The position numbers were made by a program, and so were the translations under genes. A stretch of DNA of 64,000 nt from Planctomycetota bacterium. GTDB lineage: Bacteria > Planctomycetota > Planctomycetia > Pirellulales > Pirellulaceae. The stretch lies in NCBI GenBank assembly GCA_027622275.1, contig JAQBZB010000009.1:1-64000 (forward strand), in the 5' to 3' direction. Shown in pieces: positions 51,637 to 60,717 of this stretch. Numbering within the stretch: the stretch's first letter is position 1; every line of letters starts with the position of its first letter. Below the pieces are notes generated by a model that was given only the letters and a program-made list of their open reading frames with translations, searched no databases and was not told the origin of the DNA.

Positions 51637-54600
51637 CAGGCGGCTCCTGGATCGTTCAGATTCGATGCGTCTTCGTCTTCGTGATAATGCATGCTCTCCG
51701 GGTCGTCCGGGTCTAGCGAGCCCGAGGCGGTGCTGGCTCGCCGCTGGAGGATCGCAAACATGCAAGGCAGCACGAAAAATGTGGCCAGCGTACCGGCGGC
51801 CAGGCCACCCACGACGGCGCGGCCGAGTGGTGCGTTCTGCTGGCCGGCCTCACCGATCGCCAGCGCCATCGGGATCATGCCGGCGATCATGGCGCACGTC
51901 GTCATCAACACAGCTCGCATGCGGCTTTCCGCGCCGGTGACGGCGGCGGTTTCAATCGCGCTGCCCTGGCGGCGGATCTTTTCGGCGAACGTGACCAGCA
52001 GAATCGCGTTGGCCATCGCCACTCCGACGGCCATGATCGAGCCGATGAACGATTGAACGTTCAGCGTCGTCCCAGTGACGAACAACAGCAGCACGACTCC
52101 CGCCACCACGGCCGGTGCCGTCGAGACCGTCGCCAGTGCCAGCCGAAGCGACTGGAAATTCGCGGCCAGGATCAGGAAGATGACGACGATGGCCATCAGC
52201 AGTCCGAGGCCCAAGCCGGCCAGCATCTCGCGCATCGGCGGGATTTGGCCGCGCACTTGCAGCTTCACGCCGCGCGGTGGTTCCCCCGCCCGGTCGAGCG
52301 CGGCGGTCACTTCACGCGCCACGCTGCCCAAGTCCGCACCGACGATGTTTGCCGTCAGACCGACCTCGCGCTGCATGTTGTAGCGGTCAAACTGGCCGGG
52401 CATCGTGCCTTCAGTCACTTCGGCGACATCGCGGACCCGCACGGTGGAGTTCGAGGTCGCCGTGTTGCCGTGGTTGCTGCGGCTGACTGGGATCGACTTC
52501 AATTCGTCGATCGAATCGATTGCGTCGAACCCTTCGTTGTCGCGGACCACCGCTCGCGGCAGCTCGACTTGCACCTGATAGCCGCGGCCGCTCTTCGGGT
52601 CGGCCCAGAAGATCGGCACAGTGAACCGGGTCGATGACGTCGCGGCCACCAGTGAGTTGGACACGTCGATCGGCGTGACGCCGGCCAACCCGGCCCGCTC
52701 TCGATCGACGTTCACTTCGATCGTCGGGTAGTCGAGCGACTGGGCGAACTGCAAGTCCCGCAGCGCGGGAACCTTGTTTAACTCGGCGTACAACTTCTCG
52801 GCGTAGGCACGGCTGACGGCCATGTCCGGGCCGCTGACGGCGATCTCGACCGGCGTCGGCGAACCGAAACTCATTACCTCGTTGATGATGTCGGACGGCT
52901 CGAACGAGAAGCGCACGCCGGCCAATTGCGGGTCGGTGGTCAGTTGGTCCCGTAGCCGCTCCTGCGCCTGGGCCACGTCGATTTCTGCACCGTCCTTCAG
53001 GTCCACCCACAGCACGGTCTCTTCCGGCCCCCGCGACCAGTGAAACACGGCGTTGATCGGATAACTGGATGGGTTCGTGCCCACGTAGGCCAGCGTCAGG
53101 TCGACGTTTTCCCGTCCCACTTCCTGTTCGATTCTCTCGATGACTCGCAGCGCGATCTGCTCGCTGCGGCCCAGGTGCGTGCCATCCGGGGCGCGGACGC
53201 GGACGCGAAACTGATCGGCCCCGACGCGCGGAAAGATGTCGAGTCCTAACTGCGTCCCCAGTCCGGCGATCACCGCCGCGCTACCGACCAGATACACGGC
53301 GACCAGCGCCAGGCGGAACGGCAGTACGCGAGTCAGTAGCCACTGGTATCCCGATCGCAGGCGGTCGAGGATCGGCGCGTGCCGCTGAGCCGCCTCGTCG
53401 TGCCCGCGCAGCAGCCAGATCGACAACACCGGCACGAACGTACTGGAGAGGATATAGGAGGCGATCATCGCAAATCCGACGGCCATCGCCAGCGGCACGA
53501 ACAGCGACCGCGCGGCCCCGTGCATAAAGAACGCTGAAATGAAGACGGCCAGAATGCAGACCATCGCCAGGAACCGGGGCACGGCCGTTTGCGCGTTGCC
53601 GAGTTTCACCGCACGGGCGATCGAGCCCACACGCTCCATCTGTGAGTGGATGTTCTCGATTTCGACGGTCGCCTCGTCAACCAGAATGCCGATCGCCAGC
53701 GCCAGCCCGCCGAGCGTCATCAAGTTAAGCGTCTGGCCGGTCAGCCACAGCATCAGCACCGAGGCCATCAACGCCAGCGGGATGTTCAGCACGACGACCA
53801 GCGAGCTGCGCCAGTCGCGCAGAAACACCAGGATCATCAGTCCGACCAGCGCCGCTCCCAACGCACCTTCGACAACGACACCGGTGACGCCGCGGGTGAC
53901 GTAGGGCGTCTGGTCGAACTCGAAGCTGACGCGGATGTCGTCCGGCAGCACGGCCTGCATGGCGGGCACGGCGGCTTTGATTTCATTGACTACGGAGAGC
54001 GTCGAGGCGTCGGCCCGCTTCGTCGCCAGGATGTACACCGCGCGGCGGCCGTTGACCAGCGAATAGCCGGACGGCACGTCCATGAAGTCGCGGACCGTGC
54101 CCACGTCGCGCAGATAAACGGGGCGGCCCGCTTCGCTGCGGATCGGCGAGTTGGCCAGGTCGTTCACGTCCTTGACGACCGAATTGACCGGCACGATGGG
54201 AAACTTGTCGCCGACCGGGATGTTGCCCGACGGGCTGAGGCGGTTGTTCTGAGCCAGCGCCGTGACGACTTCTTCAGGTGACATGCCGTACGCTTGAAGC
54301 CGCTGCGGATCGACCGTCACGACCACAGTTCGCTGGCTGCCCCCGAACGGCGGCGGGGCCGAGACCCCCGGCAGCGCCGAGAACATCGGCCGCACGAGGA
54401 ACAGTGCGAGATCCTGAATCTCGGCGATTGTCCGCGTCTCACTCGACAACACCAACCGCCCGACCGGCACGCTGCCCGTATCGAACCGCATCACAAACGG
54501 CGACACGGTGCCAGGCGGCATGAACGCCTGCGAGCGGTTCACGTAGTTAATCGTTTCGGCCATGGCCTGCGCCATGTTCGTGCCGGGATGAAAGGTCAGC

Positions 54601-54926
54601 TTCATCAGGGCGACGCTGTGGATGTTCCGCGACTCGACGTGATGAATGCCGCTGATGTACAGGAAGTGGTATTCGTAGTAGTTGGTCAGGTAGCCTTCCA
54701 TCTGCGCCGGGTCCATGCCGCCGTACGGCTGGCAGACGTAGATGACCGGCAGATTCAAGGCGGGAAAGACGTCGACTTCCATCCCTTTCGGCAGCGCGTC
54801 CGGGTACGGCAACCCCAACCCCTGACACACCGGTTTTCCGACGGCCATGAAGCTGCCCAGCACGATGCCCACGATGGCGATCAACACTGCGATCGGATGC
54901 CGCAGGGCCGACAGAATCAATTTCAC
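51636..54926 (-). CDS. RND efflux permease (HAE-like), pump 5
   Basis: About 1096 residues from a GTG (VKLILSALRHPIAVLIAIVG) with GAAAGGTGAT at a proper distance; the track start at 55055 adds 43 non-signal residues. TM4 carries GGLALAIGILVDEATVEIEN, unlike the metal pumps. Other family segments are YVNRSQAFMPPGTVSPFVMR and, in the second half, GVAMANAILLVTFAEKIRR. No heptamer insertion is present. It is first in a pump-adaptor unit divergent from its channel. The substrate is probably organic. Confidence 0.9.
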   Translation of the reverse strand: MKLILSALRHPIAVLIAIVGIVLGSFMAVGKPVCQGLGLPYPDALPKGMEVDVFPALNLPVIYVCQPYGGMDPAQMEGYLTNYYEYHFLYISGIHHVESRNIHSVALMKLTFHPGTNMAQAMAETINYVNRSQAFMPPGTVSPFVMRFDTGSVPVGRLVLSSETRTIAEIQDLALFLVRPMFSALPGVSAPPPFGGSQRTVVVTVDPQRLQAYGMSPEEVVTALAQNNRLSPSGNIPVGDKFPIVPVNSVVKDVNDLANSPIRSEAGRPVYLRDVGTVRDFMDVPSGYSLVNGRRAVYILATKRADASTLSVVNEIKAAVPAMQAVLPDDIRVSFEFDQTPYVTRGVTGVVVEGALGAALVGLMILVFLRDWRSSLVVVLNIPLALMASVLMLWLTGQTLNLMTLGGLALAIGILVDEATVEIENIHSQMERVGSIARAVKLGNAQTAVPRFLAMVCILAVFISAFFMHGAARSLFVPLAMAVGFAMIASYILSSTFVPVLSIWLLRGHDEAAQRHAPILDRLRSGYQWLLTRVLPFRLALVAVYLVGSAAVIAGLGTQLGLDIFPRVGADQFRVRVRAPDGTHLGRSEQIALRVIERIEQEVGRENVDLTLAYVGTNPSSYPINAVFHWSRGPEETVLWVDLKDGAEIDVAQAQERLRDQLTTDPQLAGVRFSFEPSDIINEVMSFGSPTPVEIAVSGPDMAVSRAYAEKLYAELNKVPALRDLQFAQSLDYPTIEVNVDRERAGLAGVTPIDVSNSLVAATSSTRFTVPIFWADPKSGRGYQVQVELPRAVVRDNEGFDAIDSIDELKSIPVSRSNHGNTATSNSTVRVRDVAEVTEGTMPGQFDRYNMQREVGLTANIVGADLGSVAREVTAALDRAGEPPRGVKLQVRGQIPPMREMLAGLGLGLLMAIVVIFLILAANFQSLRLALATVSTAPAVVAGVVLLLFVTGTTLNVQSFIGSIMAVGVAMANAILLVTFAEKIRRQGSAIETAAVTGAESRMRAVLMTTCAMIAGMIPMALAIGEAGQQNAPLGRAVVGGLAAGTLATFFVLPCMFAILQRRASTASGSLDPDDPESMHYHEDEDASNLNDPGAA

Positions 54927-55316
54927 CGCAAAATCACCTTTCCAAGCCCCCGTGACCCGCAGCCGCGGATCAAATTGCTCTCCGACTCGGTCCTTCGTGG
55001 TCCCGACAGCTGCGGTAAAATCGTTTGCGAGCCGCGATTCTCTGTTTGTCTGCACGACCCAGGCCGTAGAGTTCTCTTAACCGATGCAGATTCATACAAG
55101 CTAGTCCGCAGTATGGTCGGTCGCAAGCTGCGCCTTCGCGATTCCCTGTTCTGGTTGTGCCTGTTATCACGCTTGTGCTGGTGATTCCCGAACTAGTGGT
55201 TTTGGCGAAGGATCTGGATCGAAGAGAGATACGTTGAGTCCCGGTTGTCCGCCCCGTATGACCGACGCCGGTCATGCGGATGAATCCGAAAAGTCGCACA
55301 TCACCGGTAGACACCC
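54927..55316. other. 390 bp divergent promoter region, pump 5 and channel 5
   Basis: It should carry the promoters for both transcripts. A minus-strand track ORF into it is the non-supported N-terminal extension of pump 5. No obvious repeat or operator was seen. Confidence 0.5.
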
Positions 55317-56930
55317 ATGAAGCACCGCCGCAAGTCTTCGCCACTGAGAGGGATCCTCACTGGAGCATGCTGCGCGGCTGTCATCGCGATAGCGGGCTGC
55401 GCTGGGCCGCAGCGAGCGGGCTCGGCTCTACGCCGCAATCCGCCGCCGATGCTTGGGCAGCAGCAACTTCAGCGTTTGCCGCCAACAACCACGGCGACGG
55501 CGAGCGCTCCCGTTCGCCTAGCGGCCATGCAAGTGACGCTGGAGGCGGAGAGTTTAGTGCCAGCGACGGCAGCCGGGCTACGACCGAGGAGCGTCGCCGA
55601 GGTCATGGCGCAAGGGGGCGGCGAAGACATCAGCGACGCTGGCCAGCCGACGATGCAGCTCGATCTGACTTCGACGCTCGCGATGGTGTCGGGACAAAGC
55701 CCCGTCGTGGCGCATGCAGCCGCCAGGTACGAAGAGGCTTACGCGCGTCTGGCAGCCTCGAAGGTCTTGTGGGTTCCTTCGATTCGCGCGGGAGTGAGCT
55801 ATCACCATCACGACGGCAACCTGCAAGCCTCGGGCGGCGCGATCGCCGACGTCAATCGTTCTTCATTCCAAGGCGGTCTCGGTGTTGGCGCTGTCGGGGC
55901 CGGGACAACGCCCGTGCCTGGCGTCGTGGCGCAGTTCCACGCGTCGGACGCGATCTTCCAGCCGCGTATCAACGAACATGCCGCCTCCGCTCGCAGTCAC
56001 GCGGTCGACGCCGCGATGAACGACTCGCTGCTGGATGGAGCGATCGCCTACCTTGAGCTACTCCGAGCTGAGCAGTTACGGGCCGTCGCCAACGAGACAC
56101 TTGCTAACGCCAACCAACTCGCGAAACTGACGGCATCCTTCGCCGACACTGGCCAAGGGGCGCAAGCCGACGCCGACCGAGCCAAGACTGAGGCCGCGAT
56201 TCGGACGAACGACGTGGCTCGTGCCGAAGAGGAAGTGGACGTCGCGAACGCCCGCCTCGTGGAAGTGCTGAGCGCCGATCCGTACACGCGGATCGTCCCC
56301 ACCGAGCCCGTTGTCGTACCGCTGCACCTGATCGACCCGGACCACGGCTCCGGCGAGTTGCTGGCCATGGGTTTGTCGAGCCGGCCCGAACTGGCCGAGG
56401 CTCGTCACCTCGTTAACGAAGCGGTCCATCGCTACGAGCGAGAGCGTTACGCACCTTTGCTGCCAAGCGTTCTGTTAGGACTGAGCGACGGTTCCTTCGG
56501 TGGCGGGCTAGGCGGAAACATTGGCAACTCGGCCAACCGCTTTGACTTCGACGCCGTCGCGTTCTGGGAGTTGCGAAACTTTGGTTTCGGCGAACGTGCG
56601 GCGCGTGACGAACGCTGGTCTGTCTACGAGCAGCGTCAGTTGGAAGAGGTGCGTTTGATGGATCGCGTGGCGCGCGAGATCAACGTCGCGCATGCACAAG
56701 TTCGTTCCCGAAAGGGACAGATCGCCGTTGCTGAGTCGGCGGTCGAGGCTGCGACCGAGTCGTACGAGCGCAATACGACACGCATCAAGGAAGGCGTCGG
56801 CCTGCCGATCGAGACCCTGCAAGCGATCCAGGCGCTCGATCAAGCTCGCCGCGAGTACGTCCGCACTGTCGTCGATTACAACGCGGCCCAGTTCCGACTG
56901 CATCGCGCACTAGGCTGGGCGATTCAATAG
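55317..56930 (+). CDS. TolC-type outer-membrane channel, system 5
   Basis: 537 residues. Lipoprotein signal with VIAIAGCAGP. OEP repeats include SGQSPVVAHAAARYEEAYAR, VNRSSFQGGLGVGAVGAG, GAIAYLELLRAEQLRAVANE, then FWELRNFGFGERAARDERWS and VAREINVAHAQVRSRKGQIA, ending in DYNAAQFRLHRALGWA. It is longer than the other channels because of a Ser/Ala-rich N-terminal linker. The divergent position identifies it as the outlet for pump 5. Confidence 0.9.
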   Translation: MKHRRKSSPLRGILTGACCAAVIAIAGCAGPQRAGSALRRNPPPMLGQQQLQRLPPTTTATASAPVRLAAMQVTLEAESLVPATAAGLRPRSVAEVMAQGGGEDISDAGQPTMQLDLTSTLAMVSGQSPVVAHAAARYEEAYARLAASKVLWVPSIRAGVSYHHHDGNLQASGGAIADVNRSSFQGGLGVGAVGAGTTPVPGVVAQFHASDAIFQPRINEHAASARSHAVDAAMNDSLLDGAIAYLELLRAEQLRAVANETLANANQLAKLTASFADTGQGAQADADRAKTEAAIRTNDVARAEEEVDVANARLVEVLSADPYTRIVPTEPVVVPLHLIDPDHGSGELLAMGLSSRPELAEARHLVNEAVHRYERERYAPLLPSVLLGLSDGSFGGGLGGNIGNSANRFDFDAVAFWELRNFGFGERAARDERWSVYEQRQLEEVRLMDRVAREINVAHAQVRSRKGQIAVAESAVEAATESYERNTTRIKEGVGLPIETLQAIQALDQARREYVRTVVDYNAAQFRLHRALGWAIQ

Positions 56931-57119
56931 TTGATTCAGGAATCGCCACGACGAGACGGTGCGGTTGTAACGGTCTTAGCGATTATGTGCAGCGGCCCCA
57001 AAAAACGTAGCTGCCGGACCAATCTTAATGTTCTCTTCGCGTTGACCGATCCGACTGAAGTAAAGACTACAAGACGTACAGCTATTGCCGCCGGATCATC
57101 CGGCATCGTCGAGCCCTCA

Positions 57120-57174
57120 GTAGGATGGACTTCCAGTCCGTCCGCCAAAACGACGGACCAGAGGTCCATCCTAC
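57120..57174. repeat. REP-like inverted repeat upstream of the porin
   Basis: GTAGGATGGACTTCCAGTCC GTC pairs with GACGGACCAGAGGTCCATCC TAC with one small bulge across a 9-bp loop. It stands 48 bp before the porin ATG and inside the track ORF's non-coding upstream part. Confidence 0.8.
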
Positions 57175-57221
57175 AACTGACGCAGCCGGCAAGTCATTGG
57201 AAAACTCACGGAGGAGCGCAG

Positions 57222-58727
57222 ATGCGTTTACGGTTCTATCTAGGAGGCTTGGTAGCCTGCTGTCTGGCTTTCGGCGGGTTCGCGCCACTGTCGGCTCAGC
57301 AACCGACTTTGGAAGACTACCAGCACTTGCAAGAAGTCGTCGCCCGCCAAGAAGCTCGGCTTCAGCAATTGGAAGTGAACCGTTTACCGCCAGTTGATAG
57401 TGGAGCGGGGTTCTACAACGCGGCAACCAACGCAGCCGTTGAAAGCCGCCTCGCCGAATTGGAAGAGTTCCTCGACGACAAGGGAGCTGACAAGGGCGAC
57501 AGTTCCTCGGGGAAGCCGACCATCAAATGGTCTGGCCGCATCCATGCGGATTACTGGGGATTTCCGGAACACTCCTCCGGCATTTCCGATTTCGAACACC
57601 CTCCCTCGACACCAGCCGCCGCCATCGACGGCACCGATGTTGAGGATCGCTTTGCTTTCCGTCGCATCCGCCTCGGCATGCAAGGCGACATTCTCGACAC
57701 GATGCTCTACAAGCTCGAGTTCGATGTGAACAATCCGGGGACGCCCGAATACAAGGATGTGTATTTGGGATGGCAGGAGCTTCCATTCAATCAAACCGTC
57801 CTGCTCGGCAATCAAAAGCGTCCGCTCGGCTTGGATCACTTGAACAGTAGTCGCTATAACGTCTTCATGGAGCGGCCGCTGGTCGTCGAAGCGTTTAACG
57901 AAGATGCTCGCCGAGTCGGTCTGGCCGCGTATGGCTACACGGACAACGAAAAGTATCACTGGCGATACGGCGTTTACAATTTGGAAAACACGTCGACGGA
58001 CGGGCGCTTCATCGGCGACTCGCTCCAGTTGAGTGGTAACTTCCGCTTGTCGTCGAGCCCTTGGTATGACGACAGTTCCGGTGGTCGCGGCTATTTCCAT
58101 TGGGCCGTTTCCGGAATGTACGCTCGCCCGGATGGTGACAATACCGCGGCCGACACCAATGCGAATGATGGCCGATTTCGCACTCGCATGGAGGCACGAT
58201 CCAATTCCCGCTGGATCGACACCGGCCGCATCGCCGGAATCACGGATTATGAGATTGTTGGGCTGGAGTCGATCGTCAATGTGGGGCCGTTTCAAGTGGT
58301 CGGTGAGTATCAGTCGAACTGGTCCCAGCGAAGCACCGCCGCGGATCTGAACTTTCACGGTGCCTACGTCTACGTGTCGTACTTCCTGACTGGTGAACAT
58401 CAGCCTTACGAGCGAACGACAGGAACAATCGGTCGCGTAAAACCCTTTGAAAACTTCTTCCTTGTCGACCGTTGCTGCGGTGGACGCGGCAGGGGGATGG
58501 GAGCGTTGCAAATCGCCGCCCGCTACTCGTATCTGGATCTCTCGGACGAGAACATTCTCGGCGGAGAGGGAAAGAATTTCACCGCCGGACTCAACTGGTT
58601 TTGGACACCCTACTCAAAGCTTCAACTGAACTATATTTACGGTGACATCACGAATCATGCCGACGTCAATGGATCGACCGCGGGCAACTATCACATCATC
58701 GGCACACGCTTCATGGTTGACTTCTAA
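57222..58727 (+). CDS. Phosphate-selective porin O/P-like outer-membrane protein
   Basis: About 501 residues from MRLRFYLGGLVACCLAFGGF with GGAGG nine bases upstream; the track's 97 earlier codons cross a REP-like hairpin. After the signal peptide comes a short coiled coil (YQHLQEVVARQEARLQQLEV), then a beta-barrel with the OprP-type start IKWSGRIHADYWGF and FRRIRLGMQGDILDTMLYKL, through LGNQKRPLGLDHLNSSRYNV, and a final strand ending in phenylalanine (HIIGTRFMVDF), the outer-membrane insertion signature. It probably takes up anions such as phosphate. Confidence 0.9.
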   Translation: MRLRFYLGGLVACCLAFGGFAPLSAQQPTLEDYQHLQEVVARQEARLQQLEVNRLPPVDSGAGFYNAATNAAVESRLAELEEFLDDKGADKGDSSSGKPTIKWSGRIHADYWGFPEHSSGISDFEHPPSTPAAAIDGTDVEDRFAFRRIRLGMQGDILDTMLYKLEFDVNNPGTPEYKDVYLGWQELPFNQTVLLGNQKRPLGLDHLNSSRYNVFMERPLVVEAFNEDARRVGLAAYGYTDNEKYHWRYGVYNLENTSTDGRFIGDSLQLSGNFRLSSSPWYDDSSGGRGYFHWAVSGMYARPDGDNTAADTNANDGRFRTRMEARSNSRWIDTGRIAGITDYEIVGLESIVNVGPFQVVGEYQSNWSQRSTAADLNFHGAYVYVSYFLTGEHQPYERTTGTIGRVKPFENFFLVDRCCGGRGRGMGALQIAARYSYLDLSDENILGGEGKNFTAGLNWFWTPYSKLQLNYIYGDITNHADVNGSTAGNYHIIGTRFMVDF

Positions 58728-58761
58728 TCAACGAATGCCCTCTTCAATGGGAGAGACGAAT

Positions 58762-59325
58762 ATGCGTTTACAATTGTTGGCGCTGGCACTTTTCGCGACG
58801 ATGACCGCGGCACCGGCCTGCGCGGGTGACAGCGATCACGATGGAAAACATGATGGGCACGGCAACGTCGCACGCCGCACCTTCTGTCCGCACTGCGGCG
58901 AGGCCTGTTACCCTACAGTCACCAAAGGAAAGGAAACGAAACATTGTTGGAACGTCGAGACAAAGGCGATCTGCATTCCGAAGGTGCGGTTCCCCTGGGA
59001 ATCGGATTGCGGAAAGGGAAACGGCAAGGATGCGTGTCCGGCTCCCAACTGTGGTCGTACGAAGTATGTGAACGTGCTGATGAAGCACGAGTACGAATGC
59101 TCGACGTGCAAGTACAGCTGGGACGTTGACAGCTATAAGAATGGCAACGGCAAGAGCGACAAAGATCCTGCTGACGAAAGCCCGGCGCTGGCCGATCCAC
59201 CGCCCGTCGAAGCGAGCCTGCCGCAAAGCAATCGCCGTATCGCGCCAATTGCCTTCGAAGAGCATAACGCGGCGAGTCCCGCGAAGAAGAGCTACACCGA
59301 AATTCTGACGTCGTTCTTCAAATGA
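58762..59325 (+). CDS. Exported protein with zinc-ribbon-like Cys motifs
   Basis: About 187 residues from MRLQLLALALFATMTAAPAC, a clear signal peptide, with GGGAGAG nearby upstream. RRTFCPHCGEACYPTVTKGK, KHCWNVETKAICIP and YECSTCKYSWDVDSY contain regularly spaced cysteines that look like two metal-binding knuckles. The C-terminus is Ser/Pro-rich. It follows the porin by 34 bp and is probably co-transcribed. No family name is recognised. Confidence 0.75.
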   Translation: MRLQLLALALFATMTAAPACAGDSDHDGKHDGHGNVARRTFCPHCGEACYPTVTKGKETKHCWNVETKAICIPKVRFPWESDCGKGNGKDACPAPNCGRTKYVNVLMKHEYECSTCKYSWDVDSYKNGNGKSDKDPADESPALADPPPVEASLPQSNRRIAPIAFEEHNAASPAKKSYTEILTSFFK

Positions 59326-59349
59326 GCATTCAATCAAACTTTTGTACCC

Positions 59350-59389
59350 AGACGCCTCCGATCAATTCGGAGGCGTCTGTCGTTTCTTG
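59350..59389 (+). terminator. Intrinsic-type terminator after the Cys-rich gene
   Basis: AGACGCCTCCGA and TCGGAGGCGTCT form a perfect 12-bp stem with a 5-bp loop, followed by a T-rich stretch GTCGTTTCTTG, 25 bp after the stop codon. It is the most convincing terminator in the window. Confidence 0.75.
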
Positions 59390-59498
59390 TCCGGGATGGA
59401 ACCGCTCCCGTTGCAAAACAGTGGGCACTTGGTACCGTGGCGGCACGAGTGCCTGATGTTTCACTGCCTCATCAATCCGAACAATCGGAGACCGTAAC

Positions 59499-60446
59499 GT
59501 GCCGACGCGATTCCATAATCTCACTTTGCCCAGCGGCACTGCCGAAGTCACAACCGCCACCTCGCTGGCCTTTACCGAAGGGCCCGCTGTCCACGCCGAT
59601 GGAACGGTCTTCTTCTCGGATATCGAAAACAACCGGATCATGAAGCTTGCGCCCGACGGCACGCGAAGCGTCTTTCGCGAGCCGAGCGGCCGTACGAACG
59701 GCAACACGTTCGATCAGCAAGGGCGGTTGCTGCACTGCGAAGGTGCCGAGTTTGGCGCGGGCGGTGGACGGCGAATCACGCGGACGAATCTTCAAACAAA
59801 CGAGTACGAAGTGTTGACGGATCGCTTCGATGGAGTGCGCTATAACGCGCCGAACGATATCTGTGTCGATGGCCAAGGGCGGATCTACTTCACCGACCCC
59901 TGTTACGGCGACCGCTCGCAGATGGAGATGGAGATCGAGGGCGTCTATCGGATCGATCTCGACGGCAGCGTCACTCGCATTCTGCAGCAGCCCAACATCG
60001 AGCGGCCCAACGGCATCGCGGTCACTCAGGACTCGAAGCGGCTGTACTTGGTTGACAGTTGCCCGACGATCGGCGGCAACCGGAAGATCTGGGGCTTCGA
60101 TCTCGATGAGCGAGGAAATCCCTCCAATCAACTTGTCGTCATCGACTTTGCACCCGGTCGAGGCGGCGATGGCATGCGGCTCGACATCGAAGGCAATCTT
60201 TACATCGCCGCCGGGATCATGACTCCGCGGGGGCCGCACGAGACTGCCGACGTTCCGCCCGGGATCTACATCGTCACGCCGGAAGGCGATTTGAAGTCAC
60301 GCATCCCGATTCGCGAAGACGTGCTCACGAACCTCGCCTTCGGCGGGGCCGACGGCAGAACGCTCTACATCACCGCCGGCAAGACTTTGTTCACGACCAG
60401 AGTCGCTACTCCGGGCCAGGTCGCATATCCGGCCTGGACGTCATGA
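59499..60446 (+). CDS. SMP-30/gluconolactonase family enzyme
   Basis: 315 residues from a GTG. The six-bladed propeller carries the metal and active-site residues of the family: Glu in SLAFTEGPAVHADGTVFFSD, Asn/Asp in YNAPNDICVDGQGRIYFTDP, Asn in NIERPNGIAVTQDSKRLYLV, and Asp in GRGGDGMRLDIEGNLYIAAG. It should hydrolyse a sugar lactone using a divalent metal. There is no signal peptide, and no sugar-pathway partner lies nearby. Confidence 0.9.
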   Translation: MPTRFHNLTLPSGTAEVTTATSLAFTEGPAVHADGTVFFSDIENNRIMKLAPDGTRSVFREPSGRTNGNTFDQQGRLLHCEGAEFGAGGGRRITRTNLQTNEYEVLTDRFDGVRYNAPNDICVDGQGRIYFTDPCYGDRSQMEMEIEGVYRIDLDGSVTRILQQPNIERPNGIAVTQDSKRLYLVDSCPTIGGNRKIWGFDLDERGNPSNQLVVIDFAPGRGGDGMRLDIEGNLYIAAGIMTPRGPHETADVPPGIYIVTPEGDLKSRIPIREDVLTNLAFGGADGRTLYITAGKTLFTTRVATPGQVAYPAWTS

Positions 60447-60558
60447 TCGCGTCAACGTATCGAGTTCATGCAATCGGCAAACTTGCGGTTCGACGCCTCC
60501 GTGCGTTCCGATACTACTCAAAGCTGCGTGCGCTAAACATGGCATTGAACGTCCAAGT

Positions 60559-60661
60559 AGGTCACTTCCGCCGGAAGTGACCTCTCCGTGACCTCTCCGT
60601 GATCTCTTAGAAACCGCGGTGTTCGCGGGTGCGGCAAGGTCACGCTCGGCGGGCGTGACCT
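60559..60661. repeat. Two REP-like palindromes
   Basis: AGGTCACTTCCGCCGGAAGT GACCT and, 53 bp on, AGGTCACGCTCGGCGGGCGT GACCT. Both share the frame AGGTCAC...GTGACCT and lie between the lactonase and the glutamate-synthase-like gene. The paired arrangement suggests a BIME-like unit. Confidence 0.8.
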
Positions 60662-60717
60662 ACATTTGAGACAAAGCTCTAGCGGGATTCAAATCACTCA
60701 GGCTTCGAGGTGGCAGT

